Positions 23,048 through 31,018 of a stretch of 44,738 nt of DNA are shown one piece after another. This stretch comes from Candidatus Woesearchaeota archaeon (GTDB lineage Archaea > Nanobdellota > Nanobdellia > Woesearchaeales > GW2011-AR9). Where the stretch lies: assembly GCA_013331635.1 (NCBI GenBank), contig DUFZ01000034.1:7315-52052 (forward strand), in the 5' to 3' direction. Made by a program: the position numbers and the translations under genes. The notes beneath the pieces are model-generated. The model was given only the letters and a program-made list of their open reading frames with translations, had not been told where the DNA came from and did no database searches. Position 1 is the stretch's first letter. Each line of letters opens with the position of its first letter.

Positions 23048-24152
23048 ATTTACTGATGTTCTTAGCTGCATCCTTGCGTTTTTTCTGATGTTCCAATAAA
23101 AAAGCCGTCAGCTTTTCAATCAGCAAGGCTTTTAATTCTCCCGACAGCAGTTTCCCGGATGTATACTCTTTATAGATTTTTTCCAATTTCTTATCATCTT
23201 CTTCAAAAAACATCAGCCATTGGTAGGAGACATCAATTTCAGGATTGCCTCCTAACTTGCGATGTTCTTCAACCGTATCCTTGCCGCCAGAGAAAGCATG
23301 TTTATTGATCTTATTTTTAATGGTCTTAGCATCATCAGTGGTATAGATAGCCGTGGCAGCTTCTGAAGAAGACATCTTTCCATCTTCTTCCAGACCCCGT
23401 AATCCTGGCAAGAACCGGCATTGGATGGATGCTGGCTTGTAATGACCTAATTTGGGAATAACATCCCGCGAGACCCGAAAATGAGGGTCCTGGTCAATGG
23501 CATGAGGAATCAAACAGGGAATTTCTTTTTTCTTCAGGACACTGGGCAAGAACGCCGGTACGGCCTGCATGGCAGTGTAAAAAATACTTCCAATATTAGT
23601 CTCATTGCTCATCCCAAAGGCGGCTTTGACCGTGGAAAAGGTGATTCTCTTAGCTACTTTAATAGCTTCTGGGTACAGCAGATTTGCATGCTGAGTGTCG
23701 ATGATGAACTTAGTTTTTTTGGGGTCAAAGCCCAGAGCAATCACATCCAGCATATTTTCCTGCAAATATTTCTGCGAATCTTCCCAGCCCAGGTTGTCTT
23801 TAAACAGATATTTTTCTTCATCGGGGAACTGAAAGTAGAGCTCAACATCAAACTTATCCTGCAGCCATTTCGTAAACAGCCAGGGCACTAAATGCCCGAT
23901 ATGCACCGGACCCGAAGGAGCTCGTCCCGTATACAGAAAGAACTTGTTGCCTTTTTCATACTGATCGAGAATGAAATTTAAGTCCCGATGGGCAAAAAAG
24001 ATTTTTCTCCTTAGGAAAGGATGCAGTTCTTTGGTATGCTTTTTGATGCGTTGCAGGATTTTATCATCAATTGCCGAAACCCCAAACTCCTTGATGAGCT
24101 TATCGTAATCAATATTACCTTTGACTTCCCAGGGGGTGACTTTCGATTCCAT
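23037..24152 (-). CDS. trpS: Tryptophanyl-tRNA synthetase
   Basis: 371 aa, the size of archaeal/eukaryal-type TrpRS. The HIGH motif is H84-I-G-H87 in GPVHIGHLVPW, and KMSSS follows GLEEDG in the last third. YTGRAPSGP and IDQDPHFRVSRD are typical for the archaeal form. It attaches tryptophan to tRNA-Trp. No insertion or missing motif was noticed. It is a single gene with its own TATA-like TTTATATATT upstream of 24152. Confidence 0.95.
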   Translation of the reverse strand: MESKVTPWEVKGNIDYDKLIKEFGVSAIDDKILQRIKKHTKELHPFLRRKIFFAHRDLNFILDQYEKGNKFFLYTGRAPSGPVHIGHLVPWLFTKWLQDKFDVELYFQFPDEEKYLFKDNLGWEDSQKYLQENMLDVIALGFDPKKTKFIIDTQHANLLYPEAIKVAKRITFSTVKAAFGMSNETNIGSIFYTAMQAVPAFLPSVLKKKEIPCLIPHAIDQDPHFRVSRDVIPKLGHYKPASIQCRFLPGLRGLEEDGKMSSSEAATAIYTTDDAKTIKNKINKHAFSGGKDTVEEHRKLGGNPEIDVSYQWLMFFEEDDKKLEKIYKEYTSGKLLSGELKALLIEKLTAFLLEHQKKRKDAAKNISKFIL

Positions 24153-24199
24153 AGGAAGAAGAGGGGGGTCTTGCTTTATATATTTTGTTGCTGGGAAGC

Positions 24200-24949
24200 C
24201 TACTGAAGGTTATGGACTGGTAGCTTTTGTATGCGATTGGTGAGTTCCTTATACACAAAATCCATCACTCCTTTCAGATTCTCGATATCCTCCCGATTGT
24301 ACTCCAGCAGCAATTCCAAATATTCTTTATCACCGGAGGCATGAAAAGCTTTCCACAATTCCACCGGGTTGCCATGCAAATGATCTGGCCGTTTCAAATT
24401 CAACAGCTTTTCCACTTCTTTTAATCCCCCCACTAACCCCAACTGAGCGCACAGCGGTTTTAAGTCAATGTGGGGAATAGTAATTACCACCCCTAGTCCT
24501 TTCTGCAATTTAGGAAAATCAAAAGTTTTCCCATTAAAAGAAACGATAATCTTATATTTCTGAATTTCCTTTTCCAGTTCATTCTTCTCCAGATTAAATC
24601 CTTTAACAAAACTGACGCTGCGATAATAATTAGAAATTCCCACCACACTTATGTTTCCCTGCGAATCAACCTCGACATCTAGAAATCCACACTCATCTCT
24701 AAAATGCGGGTATAACCTCCACGTTTCCCTGCCCGGCAATTTTCCTACAAAATAAGAAGAGTCATCTTCCTGCAATTTTTTCATCGCTTCCCACAATTGG
24801 CGGTCATAATAATGCTTTTTTGCAGCAGAAATTCCTTTGATCTTTTTGGCGCGCAGAAAATCAGGCCATTGTTTGATCCCCTGCGCCCACAGCTGTTGTT
24901 CTTTGGTGGCGCTTATTTTCTCTAAGAGGACAAAAGAATCACGGATCAT
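24200..24949 (-). CDS. YprB-like RNase H-fold 3'-5' exonuclease
   Basis: 249 aa. DEDD-type acidic residues lie in FLDVEVDSQG (exo I), SFNGKTFDFPKL (exo II) and YNREDIENL (exo III), in the order expected for the RNase_H_2/YprB family. A short N-terminal helical region of about 75 residues precedes them. It overlaps the RqcH-like gene upstream by 4 bases (ATGA), so the two are made together, which may hint at a role in RNA cleanup during ribosome rescue; that link is inference. Confidence 0.8.
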   Translation of the reverse strand: MIRDSFVLLEKISATKEQQLWAQGIKQWPDFLRAKKIKGISAAKKHYYDRQLWEAMKKLQEDDSSYFVGKLPGRETWRLYPHFRDECGFLDVEVDSQGNISVVGISNYYRSVSFVKGFNLEKNELEKEIQKYKIIVSFNGKTFDFPKLQKGLGVVITIPHIDLKPLCAQLGLVGGLKEVEKLLNLKRPDHLHGNPVELWKAFHASGDKEYLELLLEYNREDIENLKGVMDFVYKELTNRIQKLPVHNLQ

Positions 24950-26040
24950 AACTCTATAACCACTTTTTTATTCTTTAAATCAACCTTCTTGATTTTCTTT
25001 TCTTTGCCTAATTCGACTGCTATATCTTTCCAGTCCTTGTTTTTTCGCAGCTGTTTGACAATTTCCAGCATTTTGTGCAGGGGAGCATACTTTTCGTAGA
25101 TTCTTTCTCCTTTAGCAGTGTTGAGAATGATGAGTTCTTCTTGTTTTGCTATGGCTTCCTGCTGTTCCATCACCATATGTTCGATGGATTTAATTCTTTG
25201 ATGATAGGGAGAGACTTTGCGGGAAGGATTGAGCGTATCGATCGCTTCCGTATAAGTTTGTTTCACTTCTGATGGCGTTTGTCCCTGCAGCGGAAAGGGG
25301 GTTACTTGTTCCAGGTACATATATCCCCTCGGATTTTTTATTTTTTGAATGAATGACCGCAAGGTTTGAAATAAAGCACCAGCTTCATTGCTCTTCAATG
25401 CCGGAGGCAAGGTATCTTTATGTATTCCTGCAACCAGGCACAGTTCTTCCGCATACACCCCTCCTAATCCTAAGTCCGTGGCGAGGGCAGTTGCCAGGTT
25501 TCGTTTTTGGCTTTGCTGTAACAATTCATACAGTTGTTTTTCCGTTATCGTTTTCCAGTTAAGGGGGGAAGGGGGATACACATAAGGTTCTTTGGCTTTG
25601 ATGGTTCTATCCTTCCACACCCGTTCTTCCAAGGCTCTGATAATGATATTGTTCTTATCGGTAAGAATAACATTCCCCTTGGAAAAGAGTTCAATGATCA
25701 GAAAATAGTTTGACTCTTTTTCCAATTCAAAAATCATAATGCGTTCCGCATCTTTCTGATATAAAGCCCGGATAATAGCATTATCCAGATATTTTCGCAG
25801 CAGCATAGTGAAGCCGGACGGCTTTACTGCCGTCTCTTTATGGGTAGTGATACAAGCCAGTTTCCCCGGAATGATCTTAAGCAGTTGTTTTCCCTTTCCC
25901 GGAGCATGAAGCTGCAGCAAGAGCTCATCGAAATCTCCCTCCCAATGATGGTACAGTTGGGAAATTTTTCCCTGGACCAAGAACTGCAGTTCATTGATTA
26001 AAGCCGCCACTTCCAGCGAGGCCAGTGATTTTTTGGGCAT
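24946..26040 (-). CDS. RqcH/NEMF-like protein lacking the NFACT-R domain
   Basis: 364 aa, against roughly 600 or more for typical archaeal RqcH. The NFACT-N domain is present (SLEVAALINELQFLVQGKI, KPSGFTMLLRKYLDNAII, FSKGNVILTD), followed by the HhH region (ALATDLGLGGVYAEELC) and part of the coiled coil. The protein then ends in KKVDLKNKKVVIEL with no NFACT-R domain. The DR pair that binds the 60S-side tRNA end in RqcH is here D97-A-E-R100, so the Asp-Arg dipeptide is not intact. It may bind ribosomes without adding C-terminal tails. A TATA-like TATTTAAAATA is upstream. Confidence 0.82.
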   Translation of the reverse strand: MPKKSLASLEVAALINELQFLVQGKISQLYHHWEGDFDELLLQLHAPGKGKQLLKIIPGKLACITTHKETAVKPSGFTMLLRKYLDNAIIRALYQKDAERIMIFELEKESNYFLIIELFSKGNVILTDKNNIIIRALEERVWKDRTIKAKEPYVYPPSPLNWKTITEKQLYELLQQSQKRNLATALATDLGLGGVYAEELCLVAGIHKDTLPPALKSNEAGALFQTLRSFIQKIKNPRGYMYLEQVTPFPLQGQTPSEVKQTYTEAIDTLNPSRKVSPYHQRIKSIEHMVMEQQEAIAKQEELIILNTAKGERIYEKYAPLHKMLEIVKQLRKNKDWKDIAVELGKEKKIKKVDLKNKKVVIEL

Positions 26041-26143
26041 GTGGGGATAAACTTAGGCTATTTTAAATACTTTTAGTCTAGGTACCACCCCCAAGGTCAT
26101 TTTTGGCAGGAAGTTTTTTATAGTTCACTGTAATATCACATTT

Positions 26144-26614
26144 ATGAAACTTATTCCCCCTTTTGATGATGATGATCTTCCCGGACACCAACGAGAAGGA
26201 ATTCTTGCCGGATGCTTTGAAAATGACTCCCGATTAGGTGTTACCTCTCGATTTCGGGAAGAAGCATCTTCATTAGTACGGGGCATAGAACAAAGATATC
26301 CCCCAACCAGATTTTCCAAGCTGTACCAAGGAAGCACAGAAATTCCTTACGATAGTTTGGTGATCAGAGTACTCAACTATGTTGACGTTCATTATCAAGA
26401 CACTAGTGAATATTTAGATCAATTTGAAACAACCCAGGAAATTTTCCGGATTGGTTCTCAATTTGGAAGATGCCGTACTTCTACCATAGAAATTGGCCTG
26501 GCTGCACTTCTTATTCAAAAAGCAGTGCAACAAGGGTATCTGCAGGAAAAAGTAAAATTGGTTGAAGGAAAACGAGTTCCATATCTTTCTGTAGCCAATC
26601 CAGATCTGAACTGA
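26144..26614 (+). CDS. Hypothetical protein
   Basis: 156 aa, no recognised domain. The N-terminus is acidic (FDDDDLPGHQ). The segment QEIFRIGSQFGRCRTSTIEIGLAALLI could be a helix-turn-helix-like or simply helical region. TTTTTTATAG about 24-30 bases upstream supports a leaderless start at 26144. It is transcribed divergently from the RqcH-like gene and followed by two strong inverted repeats. Confidence 0.6.
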   Translation: MKLIPPFDDDDLPGHQREGILAGCFENDSRLGVTSRFREEASSLVRGIEQRYPPTRFSKLYQGSTEIPYDSLVIRVLNYVDVHYQDTSEYLDQFETTQEIFRIGSQFGRCRTSTIEIGLAALLIQKAVQQGYLQEKVKLVEGKRVPYLSVANPDLN

Positions 26615-26643
26615 TTTTTACTGATTTTTAATAACTTTAGCGA

Positions 26644-26696
26644 ATATATAGTGTCGGACAAAAATAAATGAACAATTATTATCCGACACTATATAT
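26644..26696. repeat. Perfect 15-bp inverted repeat, 23-base loop
   Basis: ATATATAGTGTCGGA at 26644-26658 and its exact complement TCCGACACTATATAT at 26682-26696. It lies between two convergent genes, so it may act as a two-way terminator or be the ends of a small element. No T-run follows the stem. Confidence 0.6.
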
Positions 26697-26735
26697 GAAG
26701 GACATAACAAATATGATTAATTATTTATGTCCTTC
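26697..26735. repeat. Perfect 11-bp inverted repeat overlapping a gene end
   Basis: GAAGGACATAA at 26697-26707 and TTATGTCCTTC at 26725-26735, immediately adjacent to the 15-bp hairpin. The right arm includes the last codons of the nucleotidyltransferase gene (stop at 26721-26723 lies in the loop). A terminator for that minus-strand gene is the simplest reading. Confidence 0.55.
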
Positions 26736-27548
26736 AGTATATAAAGCACCCAGCTTAGACAATTCAAATTTAGTCCTATCCTGAATACTCTCTCGTACCT
26801 CCTTCGGCAGAGCCCAGTGCCCGGGCTGGGACTTAAGCACGCTGGTTTTTGATAGATCAAGTGCACCAGGATTTTCCTGCACTAAACGCTTCACTACTTC
26901 TGTCCACATCCAGTCAATATTGTGTTCTAGTTGTTGGTCTTTGGCAAAGAGAATTTCCGGTGCCATAATGAGATTGACCAGCGGCTCATAGGGAACAAAG
27001 TGTTTCTCAACCACTCGAAATACCGGGTACTCCTGCAAATATCCAATAGGAAGCGGCTTGGTCCAACGTTCTACATCCCGTTGCTGTCCTGAAAAATCGA
27101 GATGGATTCCGGACGTGCTTTTTGAACTCATAGTGCCTCGTAGAACCCGGGTAGTTTCCAATCGGGTAGCCTGGTATTGATATTCTTTATTCCAAAGATG
27201 GTATTCCACCTTAACCCTTTCTACCAGAGAGCGTAAACTTAAGGTTTGGATTCTATTATCCTGGAAATAGCGTAAGACAACCTGGCGCCAATCTCCCTCC
27301 TCTCCACCGACCTCTTCCGGAAGCAGTGAAACTTGCTTTGGCTCCATCACCACCAACAAATCAATATCGGAGGCTGCACGCACGGCATAATTTTTCCCAT
27401 ACGCTAACGAGCCGACCAGAATAAGCGCATCGGCACTTTCTTCCAGGCGCTGCTGGATGCTTTGTACAATATGCACTCGCTTGGCCGTTTCGCATATTGC
27501 CTCCTCTACTGAAGGTAAAGCCTCGTATGGTAATAGCATGGGGTTCAA
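26721..27548 (-). CDS. MNT-type nucleotidyltransferase
   Basis: 275 aa. The Pol-beta-fold signature is VGSLAYGKNYAVRAASDIDLLVV (GS...G...S-DxD, split over about residues 46-68). The third Asp is probably in the following RIQTLSL-type strand region. The rest is helical with no recognised partner domain. Such proteins transfer nucleotides to small molecules, proteins or tRNAs, and many are toxin or antitoxin components. No HEPN partner is seen next to it, so the role is open. Confidence 0.75.
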   Translation of the reverse strand: MNPMLLPYEALPSVEEAICETAKRVHIVQSIQQRLEESADALILVGSLAYGKNYAVRAASDIDLLVVMEPKQVSLLPEEVGGEEGDWRQVVLRYFQDNRIQTLSLRSLVERVKVEYHLWNKEYQYQATRLETTRVLRGTMSSKSTSGIHLDFSGQQRDVERWTKPLPIGYLQEYPVFRVVEKHFVPYEPLVNLIMAPEILFAKDQQLEHNIDWMWTEVVKRLVQENPGALDLSKTSVLKSQPGHWALPKEVRESIQDRTKFELSKLGALYTEGHK

Positions 27549-27653
27549 AAATGGTGCTTATTTATAATCTTAGCTGACTAAAATGCAAAGAATTTTCCAC
27601 CCGGTCTGCGACCGGTGGTGGGTGGTTCCTTTTTGAGATTCAAAAATAAAATA

Positions 27654-27726
27654 AGCGCCCGGAGGGACTCGAACCCTCGAATGATCGCTCTGCAGGCGAT
27701 TGCTTTAGCCGCTTAGCCACGGGCGC
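27654..27726 (-). tRNA. tRNA-Cys(GCA)
   Basis: The minus strand reads GCGCCCG acceptor paired with CGGGCGC, D-arm GCTAAGCGGCTAAAGC, anticodon stem ATCGC/GCGAT with loop CTGCAGA (anticodon GCA), and T-arm GAGGG/CCCTC with loop TTCGAGT. The discriminator is U, as required for CysRS. No intron. A TATA box around 27748-27757 lies 22-31 bases upstream. A GC-rich hairpin (CCGGTC/GACCGG) lies at 27601-27615, past its 3' end. Confidence 0.95.
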
Positions 27727-27785
27727 TTGAAAGGGCAAGAAGAAGGCGTATTTATATAATTTCTGGTCATGAAAGAGAGGTTCTC

Positions 27786-28325
27786 CTAGCGAAAAGCGTT
27801 CTTTTTTCTATACTCTTTTGCCGTCATATCATACAATATCTCATCCATGAATTTCCCGCCAATATTATTATATTCCCGGCGGATGCCGATTCTCTTGAAT
27901 CCGGCTCTTTCCAAGGCTTTCTGTGAAGGGATATTCCTGATGGTGGCAGTAGCAAACAGGCTGTTGAGGCGCATTTTCGTAAAAGCATAGTCCAGTAACT
28001 TCATTAGGATATCCTTGCTGTATCCCTTCCCCTGCTCTTCCTTATCCCCAATAAGAAAGAAGATCTCCGCTCTTCGGTCATGGGTGTCAATGTCATCAAT
28101 CCCGGCATGGCCGATGGGCTGTCTTTTGCCTTTACAAAGAACCATGAACAGCCGTTCATAGGAAGGATCCGCCTGGCGTATTTCCTGCTGGATGCTCTGC
28201 AGGGTATGTTTCTTACAGCGGATGAGAGTGCTCATATATTGTATGTTTTGGCGGTCATTGACCCATTGCACCAGCAGGGGCGCATCTTTTTGCTGGACCT
28301 TACGAAGAGTGATAGCGGTAGTCAT
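27786..28325 (-). CDS. GNAT acetyltransferase, RimJ/RimL type
   Basis: 179 aa from ATG 28325; an upstream in-frame start at 28388 would add 21 residues lying in the divergent promoter region. ITLRKVQQKDAPLLVQWVN is the family's N-terminal strand-helix, EQGKGYSKDILMKLLDYAF is the acetyl-CoA binding loop (Q/GxGxG/A-like, here QGKGYS), and NIPSQKALERAGFKRIG is the motif B region. It would acetylate an N-terminus or small molecule. It is single and transcribed divergently from the gene at 28422. Confidence 0.85.
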   Translation of the reverse strand: MTTAITLRKVQQKDAPLLVQWVNDRQNIQYMSTLIRCKKHTLQSIQQEIRQADPSYERLFMVLCKGKRQPIGHAGIDDIDTHDRRAEIFFLIGDKEEQGKGYSKDILMKLLDYAFTKMRLNSLFATATIRNIPSQKALERAGFKRIGIRREYNNIGGKFMDEILYDMTAKEYRKKNAFR

Positions 28326-28421
28326 GACCAGAAAGGTTAATTTAGGGGTATAAATATCTTTCTGCTGGCTACTTACCCCCAATAGCAAGATTTATTAGGA
28401 AAAAAGAAATACCCTCTTTCT

Positions 28422-29135
28422 ATGCCAAAACCGTATATTAAGACTTTTGGAAAAGTATCCCAATTCCTGGTCAAGCTGGTAGATGGGATGTACATCCGAA
28501 GCAATATGGATGAAGAATTTACGAATTTTGGCCAGCATTACCGCTTTAGTTTCATTCCCAAAAATGAGTTCTGGATTGACCATAAGTTTGACCATCCCGA
28601 AGAGATTCATTACTACATCGATCATCTGCTGGTCGAGTACCGTTTGATGGAGAGAGGGATGGAGTACGATCGAGCGCTCGCAAAAGCGGACCGGGTAGAA
28701 AAAAGTGAGCGGCTAAAATCAGTCCTGCTTCGCCGGATTAAAAGCAACGAAGTTATTGATCAAGTTCATAAGACCCTGCTCAAGAGTTATAGCCGCAAGA
28801 TAAAAGTTTGGGTGGTAGATGGTGAATTGGTACGCGACTTGTTTTTCATTGATTTCACCGAAGGCGGGCATGATCATGTCTATCATTTCGTACCCAAGAA
28901 CGAGATATGGATTGATAGCGATGTCAATCCCAAAGAGCGTAAGTTTGTCTTGCTGCATGAGCTTCATGAGCGAAACCTGATGGCCCAGCGTTTAAAGGTA
29001 GCACATACCGGGCGATTGAATCGGCATAAGATTTATTCCTGGGCGCATCGCTCTGCCAGTGAATTGGAATACCTCTATCGCCATAACCCCCAAGGCCTTG
29101 ATAAAGCCATCCAGCAAGAGCTGAAAAAGAGTTGA
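28422..29135 (+). CDS. Conserved protein with two tandem copies of one domain
   Basis: 237 aa. Two similar halves are visible: KTFGKVSQFLVKLVDGMYIR ... HYRFSFIPKNEFWIDHKF ... HYYIDHLLVEYRLMERGMEY, and SRKIKVWVVDGELVRDLFFI ... VYHFVPKNEIWIDSDV ... KFVLLHELHERNLMAQRLKV. Both share the xVPKNExWID block and a following helix with (H/E)xxxExxLM. The second half has HELHE, a cluster of potential metal ligands resembling but not matching HExxH. The function is unknown; a metal-binding hydrolase-like fold is possible. Its 3' end is 6 bases from the tRNA-Arg gene. Confidence 0.7.
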   Translation: MPKPYIKTFGKVSQFLVKLVDGMYIRSNMDEEFTNFGQHYRFSFIPKNEFWIDHKFDHPEEIHYYIDHLLVEYRLMERGMEYDRALAKADRVEKSERLKSVLLRRIKSNEVIDQVHKTLLKSYSRKIKVWVVDGELVRDLFFIDFTEGGHDHVYHFVPKNEIWIDSDVNPKERKFVLLHELHERNLMAQRLKVAHTGRLNRHKIYSWAHRSASELEYLYRHNPQGLDKAIQQELKKS

Positions 29136-29140
29136 AAAAA

Positions 29141-29251
29141 CGGACCCGGGGAGATTTGAACTCCCGATCTACAGCTCTCAACAATGCACCGCATTATAGA
29201 AGGCTGTCGCCTTATGTACCCTCTTGCCGATCCAGGCTAGGCTACGGGTCC
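29141..29251 (-). tRNA. tRNA-Arg(TCT) with two introns
   Basis: Minus strand: acceptor GGACCCG/CGGGTCC, discriminator G. T-arm GGGAG/CTCCC with loop TTCAAAT. Anticodon stem ACAGC/GCTGT with loop CTTCTA plus A gives anticodon TCT at 29198-29200. A 20-base intron (29177-29196) sits at 37/38 and contains an AATGC/GCATT hairpin. Between the D-loop GG and the anticodon stem there are 16 extra bases (29214-29229). Removing them restores a normal D-arm GCCT..GGATA..AGGC with A21 and the T13-A22 pair, so a second intron at about 20/21 is proposed. The mature RNA is 75 nt. I could not draw a perfect bulge-helix-bulge for the D-loop intron. Confidence 0.82.
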
Positions 29252-29293
29252 TTGGACTAGAAAACTTCCGCTGTCTTTTAAACATTTCGAGAA

Positions 29294-30202
29294 TTAATCA
29301 ATGTTCCATACCATCATCACATTGATAGATTGGTCATTTTTCTGCAAGGTTTTCTCCACGGATTTAGCCAAATAATTCTGTTTTTTAAGTACCACTACAT
29401 ATTTTTCACCGATTTCCACATTTTGAAAGTTGGTCTCGCCTTTCGTATCAGTGAACTCCGTGGTCAAAGGCACTGAATTCGGGCTGTTATAGCTTTCCTT
29501 GCTGTACAAGGCTACTTCTACTCTCGCGATGGGTTCGTCATCCGCATCAACGACTCGTACCGCCAGATGAGGCAAAGTACTAAGAGTGACGGCAGCAAGT
29601 TTTAGCTTTCCGTTCTTGGCATAGTTAATGTCCTCGTTCAGTGTAGCTTTTTCATAGTCTTCGTGATTGATTCTGAAAGTATAGGCTCCATCCGGGAGTT
29701 TTTCAAACGTAGCGATGCCATCCCGATTGGTAAAGATAGTCTCTAATGGCGCTGTTCCCTTTCGGGAGAATAACAATACTTTAGCATCGTCAACCTCATT
29801 TCCGTTTTCATCCCTGACTATGAGGCGGTATTCCGTTTTTTTCTTTTCCAGCATGAGGGTTACCGCCTGAATTTGTCCAGCCTGAGCGATAATAGACGTT
29901 TCTCGAGAGGGAATATATCCTTCTTTTTCCACCCGGATTTCATTTTCTTCCGGCGTTAAGACTACTGTTCTGGTTCCCTGAGAGCTTCCATAGCGATTGG
30001 TCTTTCCTTTAAACACGTTGTTAACGTAGATTTCCGCTCCATCCAGAAGTTTGCCATTTTCATCTTCCACGGTAACCATTAAAGTACTCACATCTTCCGT
30101 GGTTCTGACGGTAGAGCCTCCGGTAAGGGCATCTTCCGTGGAGCAGCCAATCACGAAAAGTAAAAATAATACCAGCAATACCAGAATAAACCGTTTACGC
30201 AT
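29294..30202 (-). CDS. Lipoprotein with repeated carboxypeptidase-regulatory-like domains
   Basis: 302 aa from ATG 30202. The longer frame to 30337 adds residues unlike a signal peptide and overlaps the divergent promoter. MRKRFILVLLVLFLLFVIGC is a signal peptide ending in a lipobox-like IGC. Three beta-sandwich units follow, each with a DEnG..(D/V)A..V opening and a GyY/F motif (VTVEDENGKLLDGAEIYV, VRDENGNEVDDAKVLLF, VVDADDEPIARVEVAL). Such domains are exposed at the cell surface and serve as binding or structural modules. It is divergent from the methyltransferase-like gene. Confidence 0.8.
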   Translation of the reverse strand: MRKRFILVLLVLFLLFVIGCSTEDALTGGSTVRTTEDVSTLMVTVEDENGKLLDGAEIYVNNVFKGKTNRYGSSQGTRTVVLTPEENEIRVEKEGYIPSRETSIIAQAGQIQAVTLMLEKKKTEYRLIVRDENGNEVDDAKVLLFSRKGTAPLETIFTNRDGIATFEKLPDGAYTFRINHEDYEKATLNEDINYAKNGKLKLAAVTLSTLPHLAVRVVDADDEPIARVEVALYSKESYNSPNSVPLTTEFTDTKGETNFQNVEIGEKYVVVLKKQNYLAKSVEKTLQKNDQSINVMMVWNID

Positions 30203-30266
30203 AAGCCACCTCTGTTGCCTGGTATCTTGGCGAACTTTTAAATATTTCGTTGCCCAAGTAGCTAGG

Positions 30267-30887
30267 ATGGGGCAGGTTATTAGTGTGATTGAAAGGCCGG
30301 TTACCGCCAAGGGATTGCGGAAAGAGGCTTTTCCCAACGAAAAAAGAGTGCGAAAGTATATCTTCGATGAAGAGTATGCCTCCTTAGGATTGCTTTCATC
30401 TCTGGTCCCATTTTCCCATCGTCAGGCAACTTTGCTCTACCCTGGCTGCGGGAGCGATATCTTGTTTCCACTCTTTTATCTGGACCGTTTATTTCCCCAG
30501 GTAGAGAACGTGCACTACATCTTTATTGATATCCAGCCCTGCCTGGGCTTGATAAAAACAATTTTGGATGATGTTGGGGTCAGTTTTAAGGAAAAAAAGA
30601 ATTCTATTGATTTCTACTGGAAAGGGAAACTAATTCAGGTAGATTTTATTCGCCAGGATGTTTTTTCGGCCTTGCCGACGTTGCCAGAATTTGATATCTA
30701 TTTTGAGCGGGCCTTCCGGATCATGAAAGATTCCTGTGCTCAGTACGAGCCGTTCATTATTTCAAAACTAAAGAAAAATGGTGTTCTTATCAGCGACTCA
30801 GGATTTAGCCAGTTTCCCTTGGAGAGACTGCCCGTGGACCAGCGATTGGGGGCGTACGGAGAGATGATAATAGGAAAGAAAAAGTGA
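30267..30887 (+). CDS. Methyltransferase-like Rossmann protein
   Basis: 206 aa from ATG 30267 (the long upstream extension overlaps the lipoprotein gene on the other strand and is not used). LLYPGCGSDILFPLFYLD resembles SAM-binding motif I (xxPGCGxD), followed by YIFIDIQP (acidic end of strand 2) and VDFIRQDVFSALPTLPEFDIYF. The C-terminal FIISKLKKNGVLISDSGF matches the late strand of the fold. The substrate is unknown. TTTTAAATATT about 25-31 bases upstream supports this start. Confidence 0.7.
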   Translation: MGQVISVIERPVTAKGLRKEAFPNEKRVRKYIFDEEYASLGLLSSLVPFSHRQATLLYPGCGSDILFPLFYLDRLFPQVENVHYIFIDIQPCLGLIKTILDDVGVSFKEKKNSIDFYWKGKLIQVDFIRQDVFSALPTLPEFDIYFERAFRIMKDSCAQYEPFIISKLKKNGVLISDSGFSQFPLERLPVDQRLGAYGEMIIGKKK

Positions 30888-31018
30888 AAAAAATTAACTA
30901 TTAGAACTCAACCCCCAAATGAACAGATTTTTGTTATTTCTATATCCAAAACAATAGCTTATTAATATTTCATAAATTATAGAAACATTTATAAATAAAC
31001 AAAGATATTAAGTGAAAC

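Noticed and set aside
27597-27625. GC-rich hairpin (CCGGTC/GACCGG) near tRNA-Cys as a terminator
   Set aside because: On the strand transcribed from the tRNA no T-run follows the stem, and on the other strand no gene needs termination. Left as an unexplained hairpin.
30051-30266. N-terminal 72-residue extension of the methyltransferase-like protein
   Set aside because: It overlaps the lipoprotein gene on the opposite strand, has Ser/Val/Thr-biased antisense composition, and the TATA box lies just before the internal ATG at 30267.
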